Shown: positions 34,501 through 42,686, numbered from the stretch's first letter. The stretch: DNA of 48,937 nucleotides from an uncultured Bacteroidales bacterium (GCA_902801425.1 CADCIQ010000040.1:1-48937), one strand, 5' to 3'. Made by a program: numbers and translations. Notes: generated by a model not told the origin, from the sequence alone.

Positions 34501-34719
34501 CGTGAGATAACCTTCGGCTACACATTCCCAGAGTCAATGCTCGGCAAGTACGTCAAGGCTCTCAGCGTAAGTTTCGTAGCTCGTAACCCATTCATCGTAT
34601 GGAAGAACATTCCGAACATCGACCCAGACTCAAGCTACAACACCTCTGGTCTCGGTCTTGAGTACGGCTCACTTCCATCACGCAGAAGCTATGGACTGAA
34701 TGTTAATTTGAAGTTCTAA
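31534..34719 (+). CDS. SusC/RagA TonB-dependent outer-membrane glycan transporter
   Basis: 1061 residues. Signal peptide (1-25), then a carboxypeptidase-regulatory-like beta domain (about 42-115; GIKGTVTDGAGEPLIGATIK, DGKFSINCKTGATLEISFIG), the SusC-specific QDVVVTALGIKRDRKALGYG, the plug (VAGLVVNQTASGASGSTRVQ, YVVDGVPLDN, VLKGPAASALYGSRASHGVI) and a long beta-barrel ending in an aromatic (LNVNLKF). It imports oligosaccharides together with the SusD-like protein downstream, powered by TonB-ExbBD. Normal length and intact. Confidence 0.97.
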   Translation: MKKNSKMLLTLLGAGMMCNTSVALAGNNSTSNKITATAQQTQGIKGTVTDGAGEPLIGATIKVVGTQNGTVTDLDGKFSINCKTGATLEISFIGYKTIQVHASNGMTVKLEEDGKVLQDVVVTALGIKRDRKALGYGLTEVKGEELTKAKETNVINSLAGKVAGLVVNQTASGASGSTRVQLRGATEMTGNNQPLYVVDGVPLDNTNFGSAGEQGGYDLGDGISAINPDDIETMTVLKGPAASALYGSRASHGVILITTKKADKDKVSIEYNGSFTLDSQLAKWDNIQTIYGMGDNGEYQLDASSGTNQSWGAKADEINKTYFDGSVHPFYMYGNNAADFFRTGLTAQNTAVLSVNSGKTGIRFSMTDMRNRDILPNTDMNRDNFNLRVNTSVGPVDFDLTANYTHEGVNNRPALGDSQSNVGKNLMTLASTYNQEWLKNYQNADGTYANWNGNDQYNKNPYWDLYKNQNTTDKDVLRLTGKAVWNVNKHLKFQGTIGTDINKMNFEDYIARSTPGVLAGKLTQQIFNNNTLNAELLGLYNNSWGKIDFNATLGGNIYKVDNKTTTITGTDQQMNDIIAILNYAEQNVMGSTYKKQINSIYGSASVGFDHTYYLEGTLRGDRSSTLPVSNNTYVYPSVSGSVVFSEFIKNKKVMNYGKFRASWAKVGSDTDPYQLGLTYTTGKYSYPGYTIAMINNNTQPNKDLKPTMTSSYELGFELKFFNNRLGLDLTYYNQTSKDQIIGLASSSTSGYTSRLINAGKIQNKGVEIALNGRVLAIKDFAWDAGINFSKNSNKVLELVEGTNYFELADASWANVSVGAEVGEDFGSIKGTDFKRNANGDILIDGTTGMPLFEEQTKTLGNASWDWTGGFYSTFTYKNFRLSAGFDVKVGADLYSMSMRSAYLTGKAKETLAGREEWYASEEARKAAGMSEEAWRESGKCTGFIAEGVIDNGDGTYRKNDIPVNPQSYWKSVVAKAQSLFVYDNSYIKCREITFGYTFPESMLGKYVKALSVSFVARNPFIVWKNIPNIDPDSSYNTSGLGLEYGSLPSRRSYGLNVNLKF

Positions 34720-34749
34720 AAGCCACCGAAATGACAAAATAATAATTTG

Positions 34750-34780
34750 CTTTCCCCAAAAGAGCGCACGCTCCCTAAAA
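34750..34780. repeat. Partial copy of element J
   Basis: CTTTCCCCAAAAGAGCGCAC with GCTCCCTAAAA retains only one hairpin (GAGCGCACGCTC, 34762-34773) of element J, in the 103-base SusC-SusD spacer, in the orientation of the 36560-36730 copy. Confidence 0.65.
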
Positions 34781-34822
34781 GCATATAGAATTATTTGTTA
34801 ATCATGTTAATTAGACAACAAT

Positions 34823-36556
34823 ATGAAAAAATCAATATTAAAACTGTTCACTGCACTTGCGGTTTCCACGGCAATCGTGTCATGTAGCGACAGTTATATG
34901 ACAGAGATCAATACTGATGACTCAAAGGCTGAGGATATCAATCCTAATGCCGAGCTTACCACGGCATTGCTCCAGACCTATGGCGATTTCCAGGTTATGG
35001 ATGTGTTCCGTTGCTATATCACTGGCTTCACACAGTATTATGCTGGTGGCTGGAACGTGTCAAACTATGCAGGTGCCGTTTATCCAGAGAATGCAACAAG
35101 CAAGTTGCTCTGGGATCGTTATTATGCTATCGGCATCAAGAATCTCGTTGATGCAATTTCTCGCACGGCCGACAAGCCAAACGTAAATGCTGCCCTCCGT
35201 ATTCATAGGGCTTATATGATGGCTGTTCTCTCCGATGTCTATGGTGACATTCCATGCACAGAGGCAGGTAAGGGCTATACAGAGAATATCTCATTACCTA
35301 AATATGATACTCAGGAAGAGGTGTATAACTTCATCTTCTCTGAACTCAAGCAGGCTGTTGCACAGCTCGGCACGGGTTCTGATGAAATCTCTGGCGACTG
35401 CACATCCTTGTATCAAGAAACAGACGCATGGAAGCGTTATGCCAACTCTCTCCGTATGCGCTATGCAATGCGTATTTCTGATGTGGCTCCTGAGAAGGCT
35501 AAGACTGATTTTGAGGCTGCGATGAACGATGCAGCAGGATATATTCAGAATGATGAGCAGGATGCCTTTGTCTTCCACATGGATTCCCCTTTCACTCTCT
35601 ATGACGGAGCCACCGACCTTGACTTCCGTGGCAATGCTCTCAGCGAAATGCTCTACGGTCAGGATCCACAGTCTCCAACCTTCGTGAGCAGCACACTGTT
35701 CTATTATCTCAAGAACAACCACGACCCACGTCTATATCAGATTTGCCGTAACTATATCTGCACGACCCGTAGTCAGACCGACACATCAGGCAACTACGAC
35801 GTTACTGATGAGGTTATTGCATGGGGTGAGAATGGTGGTGCCGGTATCGTACCTTGTAACGTAGGTGATGCATGGTGGAGCGACTGGGTGAATGGTCCAG
35901 ATAATTCAGCCATCCCAACACTCGAAAAGCTTGTGAAGCAGAGTCCAGATGCAGGTTACGACAAGAACAACTACCCTGCACGTATGATTCGTCCTTCACT
36001 TTCCATTAACTTCGAAAAGACAAGTTGTCCGGGTATTCTCATGACCTCTGCCGAGGTTGAATTCCTTCTTGCCGAGGCTAAGTCAAAGGGATGGAATGTA
36101 TCAGGAACAACTGAGGAGCACTATCATAACGGTATTCGTGCTGCCATGAATATGATGAACAAATACTACGGCACCACGATCTCCGACATCGAGATTGAGA
36201 ACTATATTCTCAACCATCCTCTCACCGACAATCCACGTGAGTGCATCAATTACGAGGCTTGGATTCTCCACCTCACCAACCCTGCCGAGGGATGGGCTAA
36301 TCTTCGTCGCTCTGACTATCCAGCATTGGCAGATCGTACCAAGCTCCCTATCCGTGGCGACTTCCCTCACGAGGATCAGAATATGCAGACTCCAACCCGC
36401 TTGAAGTACCCTAACATCGAGAACGAGTATAACAAGGTACACTTCAATGAGGCTATCCAGCGTCTCGGTGGCTCTGACGACTGGCACCATCGCAACTGGT
36501 GGGATGTCAATGAGCAGAACTTCATGGATATTGAGAAGATAAAAAATCCAAAGTAA
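34823..36556 (+). CDS. SusD/RagB-like outer-membrane glycan-binding lipoprotein
   Basis: 577 residues. Lipoprotein signal peptide ending STAIVSC (lipid Cys21). The N-terminal tetratricopeptide-like helices (INPNAELTTALLQTYGDFQV, YTENISLPKYDTQEEVYNFI, RYANSLRMRYAMRIS) and the C-terminal motifs (LLAEAKSKGWN, INYEAWILHLTNPAEGWANL, RLKYPNIENEYN) are those of the SusD-like family. It forms the lid of the SusC channel and hands over oligosaccharides. Its leader AATTAGACAACAAT resembles that of the 36765 gene. Confidence 0.95.
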   Translation: MKKSILKLFTALAVSTAIVSCSDSYMTEINTDDSKAEDINPNAELTTALLQTYGDFQVMDVFRCYITGFTQYYAGGWNVSNYAGAVYPENATSKLLWDRYYAIGIKNLVDAISRTADKPNVNAALRIHRAYMMAVLSDVYGDIPCTEAGKGYTENISLPKYDTQEEVYNFIFSELKQAVAQLGTGSDEISGDCTSLYQETDAWKRYANSLRMRYAMRISDVAPEKAKTDFEAAMNDAAGYIQNDEQDAFVFHMDSPFTLYDGATDLDFRGNALSEMLYGQDPQSPTFVSSTLFYYLKNNHDPRLYQICRNYICTTRSQTDTSGNYDVTDEVIAWGENGGAGIVPCNVGDAWWSDWVNGPDNSAIPTLEKLVKQSPDAGYDKNNYPARMIRPSLSINFEKTSCPGILMTSAEVEFLLAEAKSKGWNVSGTTEEHYHNGIRAAMNMMNKYYGTTISDIEIENYILNHPLTDNPRECINYEAWILHLTNPAEGWANLRRSDYPALADRTKLPIRGDFPHEDQNMQTPTRLKYPNIENEYNKVHFNEAIQRLGGSDDWHHRNWWDVNEQNFMDIEKIKNPK

Positions 36557-36559
36557 ATC

Positions 36560-36730
36560 GCACCTTACGGTGCTTGGATATTTTTAGAAAGTAAATTGGC
36601 AATAAATTAGAGTCAATAAATTATAGAGCGACATCCGTCGCTTGGAAATCTACAACTTTAATTTTCTGAATATAATTTACTGAATTAATTTACTCCCAAT
36701 TTACTTTCCCCCAAAAGGAGCGCAAGCTCC
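36560..36730. repeat. Three-hairpin element J, inverted copy
   Basis: GCACCTTACGGTGC (36560), AGCGACATCCGTCGCT (36627) and GGAGCGCAAGCTCC (36717): the same three palindromes as 31292-31480 in reverse order and orientation, with matching AT-rich spacers. It starts 4 bases after the SusD stop codon. Confidence 0.85.
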
Positions 36731-36764
36731 GTAAAAAGTAATCAAATTTAATTAGACAGCAATT

Positions 36765-37769
36765 ATGAAGAATATATTTAATTATAGGAATATCTGCTTC
36801 GTGCTTGGCTTTGCCCTTGCTCTTGGGCTTTTCACCTCCTGCTCTGAGGACGACGAGCCATTCATCACGGCAACAGAGGATGACTATCCCCGAATCCTGC
36901 AGCCTTGGTTTGGCGAGTGGGAAGATGGAGAGCCTACAGTATATAAGAGTCTTTCACGCGATGTGACCTACGTTGACTCAGTAACCGTTACACCTGCCCT
37001 CTACACCACCGTAGAATGGTTCCTTGACGGCGAGAAAATCAACGAGGGAACACATATCAGCAAGCAATTCCTTGCTGGCGACTATATCCTGAAGATTGTG
37101 GCTACCACGACCAAGGGAAAGGTAACGTCACGCACAGGCAAGCTCATCATCAATGCCCTTGATGGTGATCCAAAGCTCAGCGACAAGAAGACAAAGCGTT
37201 GGCTCAATCCTGGCACAGAGGTATCAATTCCTTGCGAGAACCTCACAGAGGTAAAGGCTGTACGCATCGGCAAGGCTTCCGTGTCTGACGCAAGGGTTGA
37301 GAACGGCAACCTGAAGTTTACCGTTCCCTCAATGGATGATGGGGATTATCAACTGGTCGTGACCGATGGCTCTGGCACTGAGTTCGGATGCAATAAATTT
37401 ACGGTCAACAAGGATCCATGCCCTTACTCTGACGAGAACACCGTATGGGAAGGCGCGTTCAACGTGACATGGGGTACTCCGTTCAACGCTCTGCAAACCA
37501 CCATTACCCAGCATCTATCACCCAACACCATTATACGTGCATACGTTGCTCCGACAAACGACCGTGGGCAGGGCTCTATGACAACTGCTTGGTGGAATAA
37601 CATCCTTACAGGCAAAGGTGATCCTGCACGTGGTGACATTGAGATAACCAAGGCTATGGTGCTGGAGTATCAGGTTACTGATTTCTCCATCAATCTCCTA
37701 AAGGCTCAGGAGGGCTTCCTGATTGTTGGTGACGGTTATACCATAACCAAGGTAACGGTAGGACAATAA
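36765..37769 (+). CDS. Surface lipoprotein, putative glycan-binding protein
   Basis: 334 residues. Signal peptide ending GLFTSC (lipid Cys26) followed by an acidic SEDDEPFITATEDDY stretch, as in surface-exposed Bacteroidetes lipoproteins. Residues about 60-125 look like an immunoglobulin-like domain (VTPALYTTVEWFLDGEKINE, GDYILKIVATTTKGKV); a second beta domain of IPT/TIG type is likely at 130-215 (ENLTEVKAVRIGKASVSDAR, DGDYQLVVTDGSGTEFG); the C-terminus is another beta-rich unit with several tryptophans. By position after SusD it is the surface glycan-binding protein of the locus. Confidence 0.82.
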   Translation: MKNIFNYRNICFVLGFALALGLFTSCSEDDEPFITATEDDYPRILQPWFGEWEDGEPTVYKSLSRDVTYVDSVTVTPALYTTVEWFLDGEKINEGTHISKQFLAGDYILKIVATTTKGKVTSRTGKLIINALDGDPKLSDKKTKRWLNPGTEVSIPCENLTEVKAVRIGKASVSDARVENGNLKFTVPSMDDGDYQLVVTDGSGTEFGCNKFTVNKDPCPYSDENTVWEGAFNVTWGTPFNALQTTITQHLSPNTIIRAYVAPTNDRGQGSMTTAWWNNILTGKGDPARGDIEITKAMVLEYQVTDFSINLLKAQEGFLIVGDGYTITKVTVGQ

Positions 37770-37819
37770 TAATATATAACAGATGTAGGATATATATAGT
37801 TTTTAATTAGTTAGTTTGT

Positions 37820-37858
37820 AAGGCTTCACCGTCGAGAGACAGGGGAAGCCTTTTTTTT
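37820..37858 (+). terminator. Terminator of the polysaccharide locus
   Basis: AAGGCTTC (37820-37827) pairs with GAAGCCTT (37845-37852), followed by a T-run to 37858: a canonical terminator 50 bases after the last gene of the locus. Confidence 0.88.
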
Positions 37859-37961
37859 GTAATTGAAAATTGACAATTGATAATTTAAAATTAATATCTT
37901 AATCTCTTAATCCCTTATTTTATTAATCCCCTATAAATCAACATTGTAGAAATCTGACATT

Positions 37962-38033
37962 TGTCTGACATTGACTTTTCTGGTTAATGTCAGACACTTT
38001 TTTTTGATACCAGAAAACATATACCTAACTTTG
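37962..38033 (+). promoter_or_regulatory. Hairpin followed by the DUF2723 promoter
   Basis: TGTCTGACATT (37962-37972) pairs with AATGTCAGACA (37986-37996), followed by a T-run. TTG at 38004-38006 and TAACTTTG at 38026-38033, 19 bases apart, form a good promoter. The -33 element lies at the edge of the hairpin's T-run. The leader to 38149 contains a family-E repeat. Confidence 0.75.
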
Positions 38034-38039
38034 CGGCAA

Positions 38040-38141
38040 AATAATAAAAAGTAAAAAGTAAGAAGTAAAAAAGTGGCAAATCACGCCAATTCGCATAAAA
38101 CGTAATCACACTTTTTACTTTTTAATTTTTACATTTTAATT
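38040..38141. repeat. AAAAAGTA/TGGCAAATCACGCC element (family E)
   Basis: AATAAAAAGTAAAAAGTAAG, core GTGGCAAATCACGCCAATTC, then ACTTTTTACTTTTTAATTTT. It lies in the leader of the DUF2723 gene; the arms would form a hairpin just before the start codon. Confidence 0.75.
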
Positions 38142-38148
38142 TAGCGTT

Positions 38149-41100
38149 ATGAAACATTACAAAATTATCAACAACGTGACTGGCTGGATAGTATTCCTTA
38201 TTGCGGCCTACACCTATTGCTCAACTATTGAGCCGACAGCAAGTTTCTGGGATTGTCCAGAATTCATTTCTTCCGCTTACCTTCTGGAGATAGGCCACCC
38301 ACCTGGTGCTCCTTTCTTCATGCTCGTGGGTAACCTGTTCTCGCAGTTTGCAAGCGACTCCTCACAGGTGGCAAGGATGATTAACATCATGAATGCCTTG
38401 CTGAGTGCGGGGTGCATCCTCTTCCTGTTCTGGAGCATCACGCATCTGGCAAGGAAGTTGATAGCCCCCTCTCCACTCGGTTTAATCACAATAATGTGCA
38501 GTGGCATTGCCGGCTCATTGATCTACGCATGGTCTGACACGTTCTGGTTCTCTGCCGTTGAAGGTGAGGTGTATGCGTTCTCCAGTTTCTTCACGGCTCT
38601 TGTTTTCTGGCTGATACTGAAATGGGAGGATGAAGCTGACTCTCCACGCTCTGATAGATGGATTGTTCTGATTGCCCATCTCATAGGACTATCAATCGGG
38701 GTGCATCTGCTTAATCTTCTGTGCATTCCGTCCATCATCCTCGTGTGCTACTACAAGAGGGCAAGGAAACCAACTGCTAAAGGCACCATGCTGATGCTCG
38801 TGCTCTCGGCTCTGCTCATTGCCGTGGTACTCTTTGGCATAGTGCCGGGTGTGGCAATGGTTGGCGGTTGGTTCGAACTCCTATTTACTAATGTTCTCGG
38901 AATGCCTTTCAACACGGGGCTCATAGTCTATGTCTCGCTATTGGCTATCTCGCTTGCCGTGGCTCTATGGCGAGCAAGGAAGCGATGGCTTCACACCTCC
39001 CTGCTCTGCCTAACCATGATGCTCATAGGCTATGGCTCGTATGCCGTCATCTTCATTCGCTCTGCCGCCAATCCCATGATGGACGAGAATTCTCCCGACA
39101 ACATCTTCGCCCTTGGAAGCTATCTCGGGCGTGAACAGTATGGTGACAAGCCCTTGCTCTATGGACCTACTTATTGCTCTGAGCCTGAGATAACCGTTGA
39201 CAACAACGGGAAACTCACGTATGCAACGACAGAAAAGGGGGCTATTTACAGGCCAAAAGGGAATGAGTATGTAAAGGTGGGCAACCGAATAGATATGAAA
39301 TATCCGTCAAACCAGTGTATGCTCTTCCCCCGAATACATAGCAACAGGCATTCAGAGCTATACGAGGAATGGCTTGGCGAGACTCACAAGCATACTGTGG
39401 AATATAGCATTCCGGGGCAGTATTACCCTGAGACGATTGAGATTCCGAGCATGGGCGATAACCTCAGATTCTTCTTCGGGTATCAGCTGAACTTCATGTA
39501 CTGGAGATACTTCCTATGGAATTTCGCTGGGCGACAGAATGACATTCAGGGGCATGGTGAACCTGAGCATGGCAACTGGCTTTCGGGCTCCTCTTGGCTC
39601 GACAACCTCCGTCTTGGCGACCAGAGTCTTCTCCCCTCTGACCTGAATGGAAACAAAGGGCACAACGTGTTTTATTGCATGCCTCTGCTACTCGGGCTCA
39701 TCGGCTTGCTATGGCAGTTTTTCCGCGATGAGAAGAGCCGACAGCAGTTCTGGGTGGTGGCTCTCCTCTTCTTCATGACTGGCATTGCCATAGTGCTTTA
39801 TGTTAATCAGACTCCATGCGAGCCTCGTGAGCGTGACTATTCCTATGCTGGTTCGTTCTATGCCTTCGCTATATGGTCCGGTCTGGGTATCTGTGCTATC
39901 TTCGAGGCGCTAAAGAGTAAAGTAGATAGTGTAAAGAGTAAAGTGGAGAGTGTAAAGAGTAAAATGCTGGTTGCTGGTATCTTAGGTGGGATAAGCTTAC
40001 TTGTACCTCTACAGATGGTTAGCCAGACTTGGGATGACCACGACCGCAGCAACAGGTATATGTGCAGGGATTGCGGACAGAACTATCTCGAAACGACCGA
40101 CCATGACGCCATACTGTTTACCAATGGCGACAACGAGACTTTCCCTCTATGGTATAATCAGGACACCGAGGGCAAGCGGACGGATGTGAGGGTGTGCAAC
40201 CTTCAGTATCTGCAAACCGACTGGTATATCGACCAGATGAAGCGTCCCGCCTTTTCGGGTAGGGGTATGTCGTCGCCTCTCCCTATCTCGTGGACTCATG
40301 ATCAGTATATGGAGGGGGTGAACGAATATATAGAGATCAACCCTATCATTTCTGACAACAGGAGGCTACGTGACACGATAGAATACATAAGGAAGGAGAA
40401 TCCAGAACTCGCCCTTCGCCTATGGGGCAATGATCCCTTTGAACTGGGCAATGCCATACGCAGGTTTGTTCTCAGGCAATATGACAATCTCAGCCCGGAG
40501 GAAGAGGAATGGGCGAAAAGCCTGCCTGTATGCCTACCAAGCGATTCACTTCATATCACGGTTGACAAGGAGGCGGTGCGTAGGAGTGGCATGAAACTTA
40601 TCGGAGAGATTCCTGACAGGATGGAGATTAATCTGAGGGGTAGGAGAAGTATCACGAAGAACTATGCCCTCGTACTCGAAATGATAGCGCAGGCGAATTT
40701 CTCCCGACCTATCTATTTCACCATCGGCTCTGGTCCCGAATCTTACGGCGAACTTTACCATTTCTTCATTCAGGAGGGACTGGCATGGCGCGTCACGCCT
40801 TTCTACATTGAGGAGAACAAAATGGAGCATGGACTTGTCAGCACTATCTGCGACACGGACAAGATGTTCACCAACATGATGAAGAAATACAGGTATGGCA
40901 ACACCTCTATGCCTGGTATTTATATTGACGAGACTACTGGCAGAATGTGCGCTTCACATCGTCGTTGTTTCGCGAAACTCGCCATTCAGTTGTGCCATGA
41001 ACATAAGTTCGAAAAGGCATTACAGGTACTTGAACGGTGCGAGAAGGAGATACCGCCTTACAATCTGCCACACTCATACGTCAGCGGTTCACTTGATATG

Positions 41101-41229
41101 GTGGATGCCTATCAAATGATAGGTCAAAGGTCAAAAGACAAAGGCAAAATGTCAGAAAAAGCTACAAATATCTATCAGCAATTAGAAAAAACATTTAAGG
41201 AATATCAAATATGGAGAAAAGAGAACTAA
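38149..41229 (+). CDS. DUF2723 multi-pass membrane protein (GT-C-like)
   Basis: 1026 residues. The N-terminal signature SFWDCPEFISSAYLLEIGHP followed by PGAPFFMLVGNLFSQFA and many membrane helices (to about residue 310, again about 505-535 and 545-620) is typical of DUF2723, related to GT-C glycosyltransferases. The acidic residues of the first loop (WDCPEF) are present. The C-terminal 400 residues are soluble. A 7-codon repeat (KSKVDSV, KSKVESV, KSKM; about 589-605) sits in a loop. The predicted role is lipid-linked sugar transfer to envelope proteins, as proposed for the family; not proven here. Overlaps the next gene by 19 bases. Confidence 0.9.
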   Translation: MKHYKIINNVTGWIVFLIAAYTYCSTIEPTASFWDCPEFISSAYLLEIGHPPGAPFFMLVGNLFSQFASDSSQVARMINIMNALLSAGCILFLFWSITHLARKLIAPSPLGLITIMCSGIAGSLIYAWSDTFWFSAVEGEVYAFSSFFTALVFWLILKWEDEADSPRSDRWIVLIAHLIGLSIGVHLLNLLCIPSIILVCYYKRARKPTAKGTMLMLVLSALLIAVVLFGIVPGVAMVGGWFELLFTNVLGMPFNTGLIVYVSLLAISLAVALWRARKRWLHTSLLCLTMMLIGYGSYAVIFIRSAANPMMDENSPDNIFALGSYLGREQYGDKPLLYGPTYCSEPEITVDNNGKLTYATTEKGAIYRPKGNEYVKVGNRIDMKYPSNQCMLFPRIHSNRHSELYEEWLGETHKHTVEYSIPGQYYPETIEIPSMGDNLRFFFGYQLNFMYWRYFLWNFAGRQNDIQGHGEPEHGNWLSGSSWLDNLRLGDQSLLPSDLNGNKGHNVFYCMPLLLGLIGLLWQFFRDEKSRQQFWVVALLFFMTGIAIVLYVNQTPCEPRERDYSYAGSFYAFAIWSGLGICAIFEALKSKVDSVKSKVESVKSKMLVAGILGGISLLVPLQMVSQTWDDHDRSNRYMCRDCGQNYLETTDHDAILFTNGDNETFPLWYNQDTEGKRTDVRVCNLQYLQTDWYIDQMKRPAFSGRGMSSPLPISWTHDQYMEGVNEYIEINPIISDNRRLRDTIEYIRKENPELALRLWGNDPFELGNAIRRFVLRQYDNLSPEEEEWAKSLPVCLPSDSLHITVDKEAVRRSGMKLIGEIPDRMEINLRGRRSITKNYALVLEMIAQANFSRPIYFTIGSGPESYGELYHFFIQEGLAWRVTPFYIEENKMEHGLVSTICDTDKMFTNMMKKYRYGNTSMPGIYIDETTGRMCASHRRCFAKLAIQLCHEHKFEKALQVLERCEKEIPPYNLPHSYVSGSLDMVDAYQMIGQRSKDKGKMSEKATNIYQQLEKTFKEYQIWRKEN

Positions 41230-41471
41230 AGCAAAACTCGCGAATCGCACATTGTATATTGTACATTGTGAATACCCCTTACACACTCATCATCATAGGC
41301 TTGCTATTCATCATAGCAGGTCTATGGCTTATGTCGGGCGAGAGCACCACGGAGACAGCCTTCAATCCCGAAATCTTCAGTGAGAGGCGCATAAGGCTCG
41401 CCCCCATCGTCTGCCTCATAGGTTTTCTTATAGAGGGGATTGCGTGCATGAATATAAGGAAGATTACTTAA
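41211..41471 (+). CDS. DUF3098 family small membrane protein
   Basis: 86 residues. Two hydrophobic helices (about 25-42 and 68-82) flank the family-typical FNPEIFSERRIRLAPIVCLI. GLWLMSGES before it is also typical. The start at 41211 overlaps the DUF2723 gene by 19 bases, which indicates coupled translation. Function unknown; in Bacteroidetes DUF3098 genes often lie near ftsX or undecaprenyl-phosphate genes. Confidence 0.85.
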   Translation: MEKRELKQNSRIAHCILYIVNTPYTLIIIGLLFIIAGLWLMSGESTTETAFNPEIFSERRIRLAPIVCLIGFLIEGIACMNIRKIT

Positions 41472-41550
41472 AAGAAAGTTAATAGTGAAAAGTGAATAAT
41501 ACTCAACTCAACTTTCGGGAGTTTATAAGACTCAACCAAGTCCGATGATA

Positions 41551-41657
41551 ATACCATTATAATACCATTATATTACCATAATAATACCATAATATTACCA
41601 TTAAATATGGTATTTTAATGGTATTTATATGGTATCTTAATGGTATTTTTATGGTAT
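41551..41657. repeat. 11-bp-step inverted word array A5, 5+5 copies
   Basis: (A/T)TACCAT starts at 41551, 41562, 41573, 41584 and 41595; its complement ATGGTAT starts at 41607, 41618, 41629, 41640 and 41651. All steps within each half are exactly 11 bases; spacers are AT-only in the left half and vary. Non-coding, between the DUF3098 gene and the convergent His-rich gene. Confidence 0.92.
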
Positions 41658-41769
41658 TTACATAAAAGACAAAGCGGAGGCACAACAGATATGCCCCCCA
41701 CTTTCAACCTTACAAGATGTTAAGTTTTTTTGCCATCTATGAATTATTCAGGTTAAAAGAGTAAACGAG

Positions 41770-41805
41770 AAGCCAGCCAAGATGACGCTTCATCTTGACT
41801 GGCTT
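41770..41805. terminator. Hairpin between convergent genes
   Basis: AAGCCAGCCAAGATGA (41770-41785) pairs with TCATCTTGACTGGCTT (41790-41805) with one mismatch; a second small stem GTGGCATTGCCAC follows. No T-run, but the position between convergent genes fits a bidirectional stop. The AT-rich rest of the gap (41810-41950) shows only TTAACCTAA-like words. Confidence 0.6.
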
Positions 41806-41964
41806 GAGTGGCATTGCCACTTGTAATAGTATTGACTGTTAATAAACTAAATCGTAAATGTGTGGAAACTTAATCTTATATAACTTAACCTAAACTAATA
41901 TATTTACCTAACCTATGAAACTTTCTAAACCTAATAACTTAAACCCAAAAGCCATGAAGGCTTT

Positions 41965-42336
41965 TTATTTCACGAGAATTGAAGTGAGAACAGCACCTGC
42001 TACTGCGCCTGCAATCACAGCACCTGCATTGTTGTGGTGATGATGACGCTCAACTACTACTGGGCGTTCTACAACTACCGGACGCTCTACTACTACCGGA
42101 CGCTCAACAACCACTGGTGCGTGATGGTGGTGATGATGGCGTGGTGCTACTGCTACTACAGGAGCGTGGTGGTGATGATGACGAGGTACAACTGCTACAA
42201 CTGGAGCATGATGATGGCGGTGGTGATGACGCATCTCTACTCTGTCATGATGACGATCGTGATGACGCTGTGCTGAAACTGTACCTGTGCAGATGAATGC
42301 CATTATTGCTACGAGAGCGAGTATATATCTTTTCAT
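41965..42336 (-). CDS. Histidine-rich secreted protein
   Basis: 123 residues from the ATG at 42336 (MKRYILALVAIMAFICTGTV; cleavage near SAQ). The mature part alternates histidine runs with APVVAVVPR and VVVERP repeats (residues about 25-95) and ends with a glycine-zipper-like hydrophobic stretch (AGAVIAGAVAGAVLTSILV). The histidine clusters suggest binding of Zn, Ni or Cu in the periplasm or outer membrane; no enzyme motif exists. The frame is open to 42363, but the chosen start has the better signal peptide. The repeat DNA can expand or contract, so length may vary between strains. Confidence 0.85.
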   Translation of the reverse strand: MKRYILALVAIMAFICTGTVSAQRHHDRHHDRVEMRHHHRHHHAPVVAVVPRHHHHHAPVVAVAPRHHHHHHAPVVVERPVVVERPVVVERPVVVERHHHHNNAGAVIAGAVAGAVLTSILVK

Positions 42337-42388
42337 AATTGTATGTTTTAATTTTGTTGTCATCAGAACTATCTCTGATTTCTGTTGG

Positions 42389-42419
42389 CAAAATTACTGC
42401 AAAAAACTTAGATTCCAAA
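42389..42419 (-). promoter_or_regulatory. Promoter of the histidine-rich gene
   Basis: On the minus strand TTTG (42416-42419) and TAATTTTG (42389-42396) are 19 bases apart. The leader is about 45 bases. Confidence 0.72.
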
Positions 42420-42631
42420 TTGATTTTCCCTATTCGGAAGAGGAATCTCCCTAAAGTGAAGGGGGAAATCCCTTGCGGTTAATTAATAATTAATAATTGA
42501 CAATTAATAAACAATTGGTATTCAGCAAGAAACGAATTTCAACAACTATCAGTTTCTTCATTGAATTAAAAATCGCGAAAACAAGGAAAAAATCTTTTTC
42601 TCCATATTTTATGGAAAAAAAGGCGTTTTGT

Positions 42632-42662
42632 TTGGTTTTTTGCAAGAAATAGAGTATCTTTG
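42632..42662 (+). promoter_or_regulatory. Promoter of the polyferredoxin/Tat operon
   Basis: TTG (42632-42634) and TATCTTTG (42655-42662) are 20 bases apart. The box ends 24 bases before the ATG at 42687, which rules out the TTG start at 42660. Confidence 0.82.
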
Positions 42663-42686
42663 CCCTTGTTTACAAAACATTCCCTT

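Noticed and set aside
41551-41657. CRISPR array
   Set aside because: Units are 11 bases, half are inverted, and there are no unique spacers or cas genes.
42034-42276. Plus-strand ORF opposite the His-rich gene
   Set aside because: Methionine/tyrosine repeats are the complement of His/Val codon repeats; no start signals.
42660-42686. TTG start for the polyferredoxin
   Set aside because: It lies inside the TATCTTTG promoter box; the ATG at 42687 starts a typical membrane segment.
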